Source: Mactromeris polynyma
Lineage: Eukaryota; Mollusca; Bivalvia; Venerida; Mactridae
Direction of reading: 5' to 3'
Assembly (NCBI GenBank): GCA_032209605.1
Contig: JASFXZ010000035.1
Span: 1,121,001 to 1,185,000 of the forward strand
DNA length: 64,000 nucleotides
Position 1 is the stretch's first letter; each line of letters opens with the position of its first letter. Shown here one piece after another: positions 1-11,387 of the stretch. The notes beneath the pieces were generated by a model, which was not told where the DNA came from, did no database searches, and worked only from the letters and a program-made list of their open reading frames with translations. The translations under genes were made by a program, and so were the position numbers.

Positions 1-79
1 GTTCAGCCAGTTGTTCTTCTGTTCTAAACTGAGGTGTCATTAAAAGCAATGTCAGTCTCGATATATTAAGTCAAATATA

Positions 80-282
80 CTCAGTACATTTAAAAACTCG
101 CAAAACAAGTTTGTTTTACTATTATAGGGTTACTAGATACTTTTTCATGTTTATGCAACATGTACAATACATTTCATGGTAAATATTGGGTATTTTCATA
201 TAAAAATGCATTGCAATACTATAAAATGATGCGTTAGAAACACTTCGCAGGTTGAAAACTGTGCATTTTTAAATGGACTGAG
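80..282. mobile_element. MITE, TA-flanked, copy 1
   Basis: About 203 bp with inverted ends (CTCAGTACATTT at the left, the complement of AAATGGACTGAG at the right), flanked on both sides by TA. A second copy at 3048-3256 shares the ends and internal blocks, such as the segment around TTTCATGTTTAT and TTTCGCAGGT. TA flanks and CAGT-like ends fit a non-autonomous Tc1/mariner-type element. There is no coding capacity. Confidence 0.75.
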
Positions 283-949
283 TATATATTGAGGTTTAGA
301 AAATTTCAATGTAACAGTTCATAACTCGTGACCGTTCCTGTGCTGGCAAAAAGTATGTATTTTTCCCCAATTTCAATGTGAAAATTCCCAATAAATCTTG
401 AAAAAGTTTTGGTCAATTAAGCCAAAAATTGACAATGTTTGAGACTTTTCTCTAACAGGCAGTTTATATATATAACAATTGTTGATTAATTAATCACTAC
501 ATCCTTTAATTTATTGCTAAAATTTTGCTGTAATTTCTAGATTTTTTTTCCAATTTCTAAGATTGATGCGCAGACATTTCCAATTTGAAGGGTATGGGTC
601 ATCTTCCCAAAATAGCCAAAATAAACCCTGCATTCATCAATTTTTGTAGCCCCTTCAATCAAAGGGACGCAGCCATTTTGTTTCTTGATTTGACGACAAC
701 AATGGAAAATACATTTGGTATAAACCCGGTTCCTACGGCTTGGTAAACTTAACAGATTCTGCAATTGTTCAGATTACAAAAAATTTGAATAGAAAAATGA
801 TCAACTTGTTTGTATTGATAACATATTGATATCGTTTCTATCGATGACACTTGTATGATAAACTCATTGCATCTCAGCGAATCCTTTAAAATAATTCAGA
901 TGATTCCTCGGGTTCCAGTCAAACTTTACACAAATGTGAAATAGAAAGT
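283..949. other. AT-rich non-coding stretch
   Basis: No ORF with recognisable similarity, no splice-bounded exon and no repeat structure that I can support. The 75-codon minus-strand frame at 537-764 shows no domain and is most likely chance. Confidence 0.5.
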
Positions 950-1098
950 TTGTTGTTTGCAAGGGTCATGTCGGGGTACCACCAAGGTCAAGTATGTTGT
1001 TTGCAAGGGTCATGTCGGGGTACCACCAAGGTCAAGGGTCATGTCGGGGTACCACCAAGGTCAAGGGTCATGTCGGGGTACCACCAAGGTCAAGGTCA
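950..1098. repeat. 29-bp tandem repeat, about 4 copies
   Basis: The unit begins GGTCATGTCGGGGTACCACC and continues AAGGTCAAG. It starts at 964, 1008, 1037 and 1066. The first two copies are separated by an extra 15 bp. Each unit contains AAGGTCA, a nuclear-receptor half-site-like word, and a KpnI-like GGTACC. Confidence 0.85.
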
Positions 1099-1605
1099 CT
1101 CTCAGGGGCTGTCTTCTTTTCGGGGCATTCATTGACACAAACGTAGACTTTCTCGTCATATATCGTAACTTATACAGTAGAACATGGAAGAGTCTTTCAA
1201 CAAACTATTACGTTCCCATTTAAGCCGATGTTAATTCTCAAATTTTCGCTCGTTTCAATGTGATTTAAAAATGAAATTTTGTATATATATCCTAGATAAA
1301 AGAATATCCAGATTTAAATGAAGTGAATTTCTGTCATTTTTTGTAGGTTTTGTAGATTTTTGTTGCAAAGCAATTAAGTGGGTTACGTTTTATCTGTATT
1401 TATTTTTTGGGCACCTGTGCTATCATTCACAACCTAGGGTAGAATCAGGTTGCAAATAAATTTTGTATCTTATTTCAGCACAGCCACATCGTGGGGTGAG
1501 AGCAATTCTGGGCCTGAGCTTTAAACTGCTACTTAAACTCAGCACTCAAATTATAAATTTACTCATATAAATGAAAAACTTGTGGCTCTAAAATCCAGTA
1601 ATTAC
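1099..1605. other. non-coding stretch
   Basis: AT-rich sequence with no gene, RNA or repeat that I can support. Confidence 0.45.
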
Positions 1606-1609
1606 CCCA

Positions 1610-1735
1610 TTTCTCAAAGAAATTCAAAATTTCTCAAAGAAATTCAAAAACCGAAAAGAAATTCGAAAACAGAAAAGAAATTCGAAAACAGAAAAGAAAT
1701 TCAAAAACCGCAAAGAAATTCAAAAACCGAACAGA
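1610..1735. repeat. purine-rich imperfect tandem repeat, about 18 bp
   Basis: Variants of AAAGAAATTCAAAAACCG recur about seven times. The unit keeps frame, so a lysine/asparagine-rich reading frame crosses it (1582-1905, plus), but nothing suggests that this is a gene. Confidence 0.75.
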
Positions 1736-2745
1736 ATATTCAGCACACATTCGACATTTTCATGAAGTTTCCACTCTCAAAATTCCTCTATCAGACTATT
1801 AGGAAATTTTGTGATTTGAGTGCCGAGTGTAAATATCTGTTATACTCTCTTAGAAGTAGCTATGTTTTTTTTGCTTTTTATCCGTTAATACAATGTATAC
1901 GGTAATTGTCAGGAACAATTGATTTGTCTATAATAATCACTTGTGCTTATTTCTTTTCTTATTTTATTTGATTTATTTTGATAATTTTTTGTTACGGTAG
2001 GAATCATGCTAAGTCGTTTATTTTGATGAATTTCCGAAATAGATAAATCTTGCTAACAAGAAGGGTTCTTCTAAAGGCGATTTAAAATTTGTTTTCTAAT
2101 AAGTTAACTACGGTAATGGAAATGCGATGTTTTCATTAAAGTTATCAAATTTCATTTACCATGTTAGTACTGTCAATATCTTAAGTCATTGCTTCTAAAA
2201 CAATATTGACTAAGAAATAATTACCTCCCTTGTTCTGAATAGGCGGCCGTACTGATAGGCAAATTTCCTTAAAGTTTATATGGAATATTATGTAAACGAT
2301 GATAAAATAGAATTAGATATATATAAATTCAATATGCTCATGTGAGCAGATGGCTCAGAAAGTTGAAGAAAAAGTGGTTGTCACATGCAAGTTCTCTCGA
2401 TATTTTCTCAATTATCACATATTTGGGAATTACTCCTATTAGCGCCTATCAGTTTTGCATATCAAAATAGCAGATGATTAAGAAACAAGGGAGGTAAATA
2501 TTGTAGAAGTGGGAACTATCTATTAATTGGTTTTGATATCTGTTACAATTTTTATTTCAAATGTCTGTTTTAGGGTAGAAGATAATATTATAATAAAATT
2601 CATGAAATTATAACTTGTACCTAATTCTTTGGACAATATTTATATCTCATTATGTTTTCCAAGAATTCCTCTTTGTGTCAGCGTTATGTCTGCATAATTT
2701 ATATCATGAGATTCCACTACTGACACTATCTGTATAAGTTAGGAT
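1736..2745. other. AT-rich non-coding stretch
   Basis: No supported gene. Contains several TTACCTCCCTTGTT-like words (about 2220 and its complement near 2485) that could be the remains of an inverted repeat, but the interval has no clear boundaries. Confidence 0.4.
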
Positions 2746-2747
2746 AC

Positions 2748-2900
2748 CATTACCTTGCTCAGTGGTTACAGCACTAGGCTGTCACACGGGCGGCACCCAG
2801 CAAGGTCCTTCTGTGACATTTGGCTTCAGTCATTTGTCATCCACCACTGATTCAGGTGGAGAAGTTGTCGGCTGCTTGCCATAAGGTAAGTTAGTACTGA
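2748..2900 (+). mobile_element. tRNA-derived SINE-like fragment
   Basis: The segment beginning TTGCTCAGTGGTTACAGCAC has the A-box arrangement of a tRNA (GCTCAGTGGTTA followed by AGCAC). A downstream unique part includes TTGTCGGCTGCTTGCCATAAG. The B-box is degraded and no tail or target duplication is evident, so this is a tentative SINE remnant. Confidence 0.4.
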
Positions 2901-3047
2901 TTGGTAATCAATTCCAAGATGATGGGTTACATGACATGAACCGACCACCATGTTTAACGGATTTTTTTTTCAAATAATGGCGTTGATCACAAATAAAACT
3001 AACGTTCTTATAGCACTGAGCGGAATACTTATCGTCTTTGGGTGATA

Positions 3048-3256
3048 CTCAGTACATTTAAAAACGCACTAAACAGATTTTCTCAAGTTTTTTTACTTAC
3101 ATAGGGATACTTGAAAGTACGGTACATTGTATTATTTCATGTTTATTTGCAATATATACAATTTGTTCTATTGGGTATTTTCATTGGGTAAGTTCCAAAT
3201 TGCAATCAAACGAAGCTTTACAAACATTTCGCAGGTGCGTTGTTTAATGTACTGAG
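3048..3256. mobile_element. MITE, TA-flanked, copy 2
   Basis: About 209 bp, ends CTCAGTACATTT and AATGTACTGAG, flanked by TA on both sides. It shares ends and internal blocks with the element at 80-282. Non-autonomous and of Tc1/mariner type by its flanks. Confidence 0.75.
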
Positions 3257-4195
3257 TATATGTGTACATGTCATAACAGTGGCAGTAATTCGAGGTCATT
3301 TTGACGCCTCGTGCCTTTTTTACGATTTTATTTCTGTTTGTACATATAATAGGGAGCATTTGGAGCTTCTCGACATTTCCCGTTGAAAAGTCTCGGACGT
3401 ATTACGAGTCCTTCTTGGAACTACTTTTTGATTATGTGACCACAAAAATGACCTCGTTTGTTGTATGGTCTTTGGAAAACAACAGAAAATCATCGAATCC
3501 GGGCGATTTTCATGTGCAGTTATACTGATACACCTGAGTTTTTCTACGAAAAAGGCCGAGGAGAACCAAATGAATAGGGAGATGTTTGGGAAAAGGGTTT
3601 TATTTTTAGTACATATTTACGGAGGGAAGATGTTAATAAAACTTGTACAGACATTAATGTTTCTGTCTCTGTCAGATTGCGTACTTAAAATGTTAATTAC
3701 TTTGTAATGTTGATTTCTTTTATATTGTTTGACACCAAAGTGTAAAATCGTTGAGTTTGAAAACCAACATAATTATGTTTTTATTTTAGGAAAAGTGTAG
3801 CATCGTCTTATAAAATATTGTTGTGCATTAATTTTATGATGAAATATACATGTCTGTCATAATAAGTTGCTGTATGAAATGCAAAATATTGTAATGTTTA
3901 GACGTAATGTATGTTCATAAAGGAGCTGAGAAAGGTTTTAAATACACTTTTCAAAACAATTTTTCTGCCAAGTTTTTTAGTTAAGTATTATTTAACAATG
4001 AACTAGGTTTTGTTTTGTTCAAGCAAGGATATTATGCTTCTCTTATATACATGTTCAATAAAATGCTATTTACACAAAAAAATGACTTTCTGAATTTTTT
4101 TATAATTTTTGTGACAATTTCACTTATAATGGTTTTATTCTGACGGACAATATATGCAGTGCCACCTCTCTATAGCAACACTCTGTGTGATCAGG
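3257..4195. other. AT-rich non-coding stretch
   Basis: Short reading frames at 3301-3528 and 3465-3707 show no domain, no good splice boundaries and no similarity that I recognise. I see no gene here. Confidence 0.45.
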
Positions 4196-5606
4196 GGCGT
4201 AGACTCCTATATGCCGTGTAGGCTCCTATATGCCGTGTAGGCTCCTATATGCTGTGTAGACTCCTATATGCCGTGTAGACTCCTATATGCTGTGTAGACT
4301 CCTATATGCCGTGTAGACTCCTATATGCTGTGTAGACTCCTATATGCCGTGTAGACTCCTATATGCCGTGTAGGCTCCTATATGCCGTGTAGACTCCTAT
4401 ATGCCGTGTAGACTCCTATATGCCGTGTAGACTCCTATATGCTGTGTAGACTCCTATATGCCGTGTAGACTCCTATATGCCGTTTAGACTCCTATATGCC
4501 GTGTAGACTCCTATATGCTGTGTAGACTCCTATATGCTGTGTAGACTCCTATATGCTGTGTAGACTCCTATATGCTGTGTAGACTCCTATATGCTGTGTA
4601 GACTCCTATATGCTGTGTAGACTCCTATATGCTGTGCAGACTTCTATATGCTGTGTAGACTCCTATATGCTGTGTAGACTCCTATATGCTGTGTAGACTC
4701 CTATATGCCGTGTAGACTCCTATATGCTGTGTAGACTCCTATATGCCGTGTAGACTCCTATATGCCGTGTAGACTCCTATATGCCGTGTAGACTCCTATA
4801 TGCTGTGTAGACTCCTATAGGCTGTGTAGACTCCTATATGCCGTTTAGACTCCTATATGCTGTGTAGACTCCTATAGGCCGTGTAGACTCCTATATGCCG
4901 TGTAGACTCCTATATGCTGTGTAGACTCCTATAGGCTGTGTAGACTCCTATATGCTGTGTAGACTCCTATATGCTGTGTAGACTCCTATATGCTGTGTAG
5001 ACTCCTATATGCTGTGTAGACTCCTATATGCTGTGTAGACTCCTATATGCTGTGTAGACTCCTATATGCTGTGTAGACTCCTATATGCTGTGTAGACTCC
5101 TATATGCTGTGTAGACTCCTATATGCTGTGTAGACTCCTATATGCTGTGCAGACTTCTATATGCTGTGTAGACTCCTATATGCTGTGTAGACTCCTATAT
5201 GCTGTGTAGACTCCTATATGCCGTGTAGACTCCTATATGCTGTGTAGACTCCTATATGCCGTGTAGACTCCTATATGCTGTGTAGACTCCTATATGCTGT
5301 GTAGACTCCTATAGGCTGTGTAGACTCCTATATGCCGTTTAGACTCCTATATGCTGTGTAGACTCCTATAGGCTGTGTAGACTCCTATATGCTGTGTAGA
5401 CTCCTATATGCCGTGTAGACTCCTATAGGCTGTGTAGACTCCTATATGCCGTTTAGACTCCTATATGCTGTGTAGACTCCTATAGGCTGTGTAGACTCCT
5501 ATATGCTGTGTAGACTCCTATATGCTGTGTAGACTCCTATATGCTGTGTAGACTCCTATATGCTGTGTAGACTCCTATATGCCGTGTAGACTCCTGTATG
5601 CTGTGT
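4196..5606. repeat. 19-bp minisatellite, about 74 copies
   Basis: The unit ACTCCTATATGCTGTGTAG is repeated head to tail for about 1.4 kb. Variants are few and recurrent: GCC for GCT, ATAGG for ATATG, TTT for TGT before TAG, GCAGACTT, and GGCTCC in the first units. Variant units occur in blocks, for example the GCAGACTT unit near 4635 and again near 5148 within very similar neighbourhoods. That suggests segmental duplication within the array. Confidence 0.97.
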
Positions 5607-5935
5607 AGGCATTGCCAACACTTTCTTTTGAAAAATCGAAAAAAAAAAAAAAATGCCAAAACTGCAATAAGATATTTAATGTATGTTTTTGATGTTATTG
5701 TAAGCATATATACCAGAACAAAACACATACCATAACGCTCTGACGATCTAGCTATAAACAAAATTTCTGAGGACCCTGTCCGAATCACAATGCTTGATAG
5801 TTGATTACAAATGACTGTAAAATGTCCAATGAATTGATCAGCTGTGAATTTATGTAATAATGCCTTTAACAGTGATTGTAAATTAGCTGACTAGAGAGTG
5901 GTTGTTCTAGCTCCTTTGTCCTAAAAGTACAAGTA

Positions 5936-6113
5936 CAGTCGGACCTCGTTCATTTGAAGTCATCGGGTCGGAAATCATATTTGAAATCATACATGGTTTC
6001 GAATATCCTATTTCAATTTGATGTGCCTAAGAAGAAACACCGGGTCCTGCTATTTATTTTGTACAATACCGAGTATTCAGATAGAAGGTTGTCGTCTAAA
6101 CAAGGTCCGACTG
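5936..6113. mobile_element. 178-bp MITE with CAGTCGGACC ends, TA duplication
   Basis: Left end CAGTCGGACCTCGTT and right end AACAAGGTCCGACTG are inverted repeats with one mismatch. TA lies immediately outside both ends (5934-5935, 6114-6115). The CAGT-initial inverted ends and TA target fit a pogo/Tigger-like or Tc1/mariner-derived MITE. A fragment sharing ACCGAGTATTC and GAGGTCCGACTG lies at 55727-55776. Confidence 0.85.
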
Positions 6114-7114
6114 TACCCTTGTTAGATTCTTCTAGAAGATGTGTAGTTACGGATACCAGTATTTGTCATGAACTAAAAAATGAATCCTTCTAAAAATATT
6201 TCTAAATTAAGGTATTTTTACAAGTGTTTGTAAAACTTTGGATTGCCCTTAGTTAAAGTGACACTTTCTTTGTCAAAGGATTAATTTATGATTTTTTTTC
6301 CCGGCATGAATTATTTTTTTCTATAGATCTGTAAATATCTACATCTATTAATATTTCTTAAAAAAAAAGAATAATGATTTATGTATCTTAATTTATCATA
6401 AATGTTGAAAAAAATGTTGATATGTATGTTTGTATAATACTCTTAACATAACTTATCAGTGTGCATCTTTTAATGTCAAATAACTTTTTTATTGATAAAC
6501 ATTTCTACACGAAATTTTGCGTATTGGCTATGCATAGATCATGATTCTCAGGTCGAATTTATCGGTTTAAATTCAACGATGCGTCGAGTCCGGGTGGGTG
6601 GGTTGACACGCTATTAGACTCTTGCCAATCAACCAGATCATCTTCAAGTGGGAGCTGCAGTACTGACTTTTTTAGCATCATCACATTTATATATTTTATT
6701 TCTTCAATCTGTAGATTTATGACATTAAATAAACAAATATTATGCCAGGTATCTACGCTATATTTGTTGGCAGTTTCAGCAAGATCGGACTAATATTGAC
6801 TAATAAATCTCACCCGGCTGCTTGTTCAGTGAAGGAAATTAGCAGTCGCAACATCTCGGCAATTTCTGTACAGTTCGGAAGTAGATCTCGAAGGTCCTTG
6901 TTTGGATATACCTAAAATCTCGATTCTTTAAGCGATTTTCCTACAAGACTGACCATGGAAACACAATTCAACTTTATCTAGATATTTTGTGTGCCTCGTA
7001 TTTTAATATTTAAAGATCTCTGTCATACTTTCCGAAGAGACTACATACATACACTTCAGCAGCCATTTTGGATCAACTTCCCCCCCATGTTACCCGAGGT
7101 CAACAAAATGCCCA
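6114..7114. other. non-coding stretch
   Basis: AT-rich sequence without a supported gene. No repeat with clear ends was found. Confidence 0.4.
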
Positions 7115-7358
7115 GGGCCCATAGCCCATATTCACAAGCATTTTAAGACTGAATCTCAGACTTAGACTTTAAAATGGTAAATTTTCATTTTGCTCCTACG
7201 TTATTGTTACACAATATATTTTGATAAAACATGGCAAAAGTGTAGAGTGAGTAACAAGAAATAGTTAAACGTAAATCGAAATGCTTGTCAATTTAATTTT
7301 TGGCATTCTAAAGTCTAAGTCTGAGATTCAGTCTTAAACCGTTCGTGAATACGGGCCC
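7115..7358. mobile_element. 244-bp GGGCCC-ended MITE with roughly 50-bp inverted arms
   Basis: The left arm runs GGGCCC, ATATTCACAAGC, then TTTAAGACTGAATCTCAGAC. The right arm is its inverse, ending ...GTGAATACGGGCCC. The core block GACTGAATCTCAGACTTAGA is perfectly inverted. The left arm carries a small insertion just inside GGGCCC. No duplicated target is clear. The ends resemble those of the much longer structure at 58695-62383. Confidence 0.85.
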
Positions 7359-8019
7359 AGGTGACGTAATTAGGAAACTGTTGGGAACGTTGGACAAAGT
7401 TGATAACTCAATGAACTGTTAGCCGATGTTAACAACCAACTTAACGCCTTCAGTTTATGAAATGGATTGAATCAAGATAAATGTTCTCACGTAGATGACG
7501 TACATTTCTGTTCTGTATGTTACACAACACACTGTCTCACTAATGGTGAGGCCAGTTAACCTCAATCTTTTGTATACATACCAGCTTTCTGTCAGGAATA
7601 TGCATTATATAAATAAAAAATAATATGTTCTTTGTGACTCTGTTCTGTTATAAAACCTGTGAGACGAAGAAAGCTCACTGTTTGATCATTTTTGGAAGTC
7701 GGTGGAAGAATTGTTGAAGAATATTAAACATTCACATAAACAGAAACTCCCAAAAACGCTTTTGAAATTGAAAGAAATAATTTGAAGTTGAGTTTGAGTA
7801 CAACGTAAAGATGTTTTGTGAATGTAGGCCTGGTTTTCAAGTAAAAATTTGGTGGGGAAATTGTTGCATTATGCAATATGATATGAATGAAGTTCCCTTT
7901 TCATTTCACAATTTGCTGAACACCAGCTCTCCGTGTATTGTGTTGCAGGATTATTCTTTGCCTGCCTAACACTGCTGAAGAATGGGTGAACCACTCCAAA
8001 TGAAATTGAAATTGTCTAC
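7359..8019. other. non-coding stretch
   Basis: I see no supported gene, RNA or repeat here. Confidence 0.4.
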
Positions 8020-8921
8020 AATAGATGCCAGTAACCATGTAAACAATAGATGCCAGTAACCATGTAAACGATAGATGCCAGTAACCATGTAAACAATAGA
8101 TGCCAGTAACCATGTAAACAATAGATGCCAGTAACCATGTAAACGATAGATGCCAGTAACCATGTAAACAATAGATGCCAGTAACCATGTAAACGATAGA
8201 TGCCAGTAACCATGTAAACAATAGATGCCAGTAACCATGTAAACGATAGATGCCAGTAACCATGTAAACAATAGATGCCAGTAACCATGTAAACAATAGA
8301 TGCCAGTAACCATGTAAACGATAGATGCCAGTAACCATGTAAACGATAGATGCCAGTAACCATGTAAACAATAGATGCCAGTAACCATGTAAACGATAGA
8401 TGCCAGTAACCATGTAAACGATAGATGCCAGTAACCATGTAAACAATAGATGCCAGTAACCATGTAAACGATAGATGCCAGTAACCATGTAAACGATAGA
8501 TGCCAGTAACCATGTAAACAATAGATGCCAGTAACCATGTAAACAATAGATGCCAGTAACCATGTAAACGATAGATGCCAGTAACCATGTAAACGATAGA
8601 TGCCAGTAACCATGTAAACGATAGATGCCAGTAACCATGTAAACGATAGATGCCAGTAACCATGTAAACAATAGATGCCAGTAACCATGTAAACAATAGA
8701 TGCCAGTAACCATGTAAACGATAGATGCCAGTAACCATGTAAACGATAGATGCCAGTAACCATGTAAACGATAGATGCCAGTAACCATGTAAACGATAGA
8801 TGCCAGTAACCATGTAAACGATAGATGCCAGTAACCATGTAAACGATAGATGCCAGTAACCATGTAAACAATAGATGCCAGTAACCATGTAAACAATAGA
8901 TGCCAGTAACCATGTAAACAG
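8020..8921. repeat. 25-bp minisatellite, 36 copies, one variable base
   Basis: The unit ATAGATGCCAGTAACCATGT plus AAACR is repeated 36 times. The only variation I find is the base at R, which is A in 16 units and G in 20. Because 25 is not a multiple of three and the minus strand has no stop in any frame, three long overlapping reading frames (290-384 codons) arise. They are artefacts of the repeat, not genes. Confidence 0.97.
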
Positions 8922-9279
8922 ATATACATATGCTAGTAAGATTCACAATCAAAATGTCCCCAAAATGACTGCAACCATTTTTGTAAAAGAATTCACTGAA
9001 TTTGATAGTGGGTGCTTGGCATTTGCATGATAGAAAGAGTTGGTATTTTACACACAATATATTTCCCACAGAATCCTGAGACACTTGGTAGCTAACCATA
9101 GTTAACACCATTAAAAACAACTGTTTTAATTAGGCTTCAGTTTGTACATGGTGTTAAAAGCTACCAACCTTTACCCATGTTTAAAATGTTGTTCAAAAAG
9201 TATTGAAACTATGGACCAATAATTCATATGTCTTGATTGAATAAGTTTAGGAAATTATGTTAGTGAATTACTTTAGAGT
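8922..9279. other. non-coding stretch between two satellites
   Basis: No gene seen. The minus-strand frame running into the 25-bp array from here is composed of the array plus chance sequence. Confidence 0.4.
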
Positions 9280-9930
9280 TATTTCTTCTTTTTTCATGTT
9301 TTGAAGCAGACAATTTTCAGTTGCGCTTTTTATGGATTTAAGTATATATTTCTTTTTTCATGTTTTGAAGCAGACAATTTTCGGTTGCGTTTTTAATGGA
9401 TTTAAGTATATATTTCTTTTTTCATGTTTTGAAGCAGACAATTTTCGGTTGCGTTTTTAATGGATTTAAGTATATATTTCTTTTTTCATGTTTTGAAGCA
9501 GACAATTTTCGGTTGCGTTTTTAATGGATTTAAGTATATATTTCTTTTTTCATGTTTTGAAGCAGACAATTTTCGGTTGCGTTTTTAATGGATTTAAGTA
9601 TATATTTCTTTTTTCATGTTTTGAAGCAGACAATTTTCGGTTGCGTTTTTAATGGATTTAAGTATATATTTCTTTTTTCATGTTTTGAAGCAGACAATTT
9701 TCGGTTGCGTTTTTAATGGATTTAAGTATATATTTCTGTTTTCATGTTTTGAAACAGACAATTTTCGGTTGCGTTTTTAATGGATTTAAGTATATTTTTC
9801 TTTTTTCATGTTTTGAAGCAGACAATTTTCGGTTGCGTTTTTAATGGATTTAAGTATATATTTCTGTTTTCATGTTTTGAAGCAGACAATTTTCGGTTCC
9901 GTTTTTAATGGATTTAAGTATATATATGTT
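9280..9930. repeat. 64-bp tandem repeat, 10 copies
   Basis: The unit includes TTTCATGTTTTGAAGCAGAC, AATTTTCGGTTGCG and GGATTTAAGTATATA. GAAGCAGA recurs at 9303, 9367, 9431 and so on to about 9879 with a strict 64-bp period. Central copies are identical. Edge copies carry a few substitutions (TTTCAG first, GGTTCC last), as expected when a tandem array is homogenised from its centre. Confidence 0.97.
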
Positions 9931-10477
9931 GGTGTAGAAAAATTAAGCTGATATGATTATTAATCGGTAATCTGTCATTATTTTGTGCACATATCATTAT
10001 AAATAATTATAAAATTTGTAATCAAGTTTTGAATTTTATGACAGTTAAATTTACCAGTCATGTTTGATAAGAAATTGGTATTACCTCCCCTGAATCAATC
10101 AGACTCGCTTATGATTTGTAGACAAATAGATCTACATGTATTACTAGTAAATTTACCTCCAGAAAAATTCAAAGTTGATTACAAATTCTATAATTGCATT
10201 TCAATCGTTAATTTTGCCAGTCATATTATAATTACTTTTTGTAAACAAATTAAGATTAACGCTCAAAAAAATTGAATTTGAATACTAAATTTCATTTCAT
10301 TTGTAAAACTTAATATTAATATTATAATTTATTTACATTTAGGATTTTGATCTTGAATCAATCGTACTCACTTAATTTTGTAAAAAAATATTTCTAGTGT
10401 GTTTAACAAATGGGATGAAATGAAAATATTAGTGTGAGCAAGCAGCTTTTGTAGGAAAGTTTGGGTGTTGTCATGGA
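9931..10477. other. AT-rich non-coding stretch
   Basis: No supported gene. The 71-codon plus frame at 10060-10275 has no recognisable feature. Confidence 0.4.
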
Positions 10478-10640
10478 TACGTACATGTCTACACGTATAT
10501 TATGTAAAGTCAGTAACAGTTGTCTGATGTCATGGATACGTACACGTCTACGTATATTATGTAAAGTCAGTAACAGTTGTATGATGTCATGGATACGTAC
10601 ATGTCTACGTATATTATGTAAAGTCAGTAACAGATAATAC
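10478..10640. repeat. about 60-bp tandem repeat, 3 copies
   Basis: Three copies of a unit containing GATGTCATGGATACGTACAT, TCTACGTATATTATG and GTCAGTAACAGTTGT. Copies differ by a few substitutions and a 2-bp length change. Confidence 0.85.
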
Positions 10641-11107
10641 AAATCTGTTATTTTTTGTTGTTTTACATGAAAGCTATCAATTTGTATTGGATTGAACTAT
10701 TCCCCGGTCAATAGTATGAACTGTTTCCCTCTGGCGCTATGACGTCATTTTATTTTTAGACGACATATCATTAACGTTCGGAAGGCCTATATTGTGTTGA
10801 ATTTAAAAGGTTTTGTTTCTAAACATTTTCTGATGAAATGTTACCACAAAATGGAAAACAAACACATACTACAGCGTATACATTGTCTTTGTTTGGTAAC
10901 GTCCACCATCTTTACAATCGGAGGAAATGACGTCAACGTCATTTTAACGTCAATATAATTCCCGCGCTTTTGTTGGACGTCTGTTGAAATATAGTTTCCC
11001 TGTATTCCATTTTGATGAAATGTTACCACATAAATATTATGTTTACTTAGTTTCCATGTATTCCATACAAAAAATGTTAACACTTTGTTCAAGTAAAAGA
11101 TTTATCA
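10641..11107. other. non-coding stretch
   Basis: Contains two copies of GATGAAATGTTACCACA (near 10831 and 11015) but no gene. No bounded element is evident. Confidence 0.4.
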
Positions 11108-11220
11108 GGTAATAAAACAGTTATTTCCTTATTTGTTTAGATAAACTATTGATCTGGTAATAAAACAGTTATTTCCTTGTTTGTTTAGATAAACTATTGA
11201 TCTGGTAATAAAACAGTTAT
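11108..11220. repeat. 48-bp direct repeat, about 2.3 copies
   Basis: GGTAATAAAACAGTTATTTC recurs at 11108, 11156 and (partly) 11204. The unit continues through TTGTTTAGATAAACTATTGA. The last partial copy runs straight into the left arm of the hairpin at 11213-11387. Confidence 0.85.
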
Positions 11221-11387
11221 TTCATGGTTATTTGGGTAACAGTCAAAACTGTTGTCCCTTGGTGTCGGGGATGACATTCTGAACTGTTGCCCTCGGCCTA
11301 TCGGCCTCGGGCAACAGTTCAGATGTCATCCCCTCCACCTCGGGACAACAGTTTTGACTGTTACCTAAATAACCATGAAATAACTGT
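11213..11387. repeat. 175-bp near-perfect hairpin (foldback)
   Basis: Two arms of about 85 bp are inverted around a GC-rich centre near 11300 (GCCCTCGGCCTATCGGCCTC region). The left arm passes through GGTTATTTGGGTAACAGTCA and CAAAACTGTTGTCCC. The right arm passes through GGGACAACAGTTTTGACTG and TTACCTAAATAACC. Mismatches are few. It could be a foldback MITE or a young palindrome, and transcripts would form a long hairpin. Confidence 0.88.

Noticed and set aside
7901..9120. Three overlapping minus-strand ORFs of 290-384 codons.
   Set aside because: They are the 25-bp satellite read in its three open frames and carry no independent evidence of being genes.
4196..9930. CRISPR-like arrays.
   Set aside because: Units are directly abutting with no unique spacers, and the DNA is animal nuclear. 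These are minisatellites.
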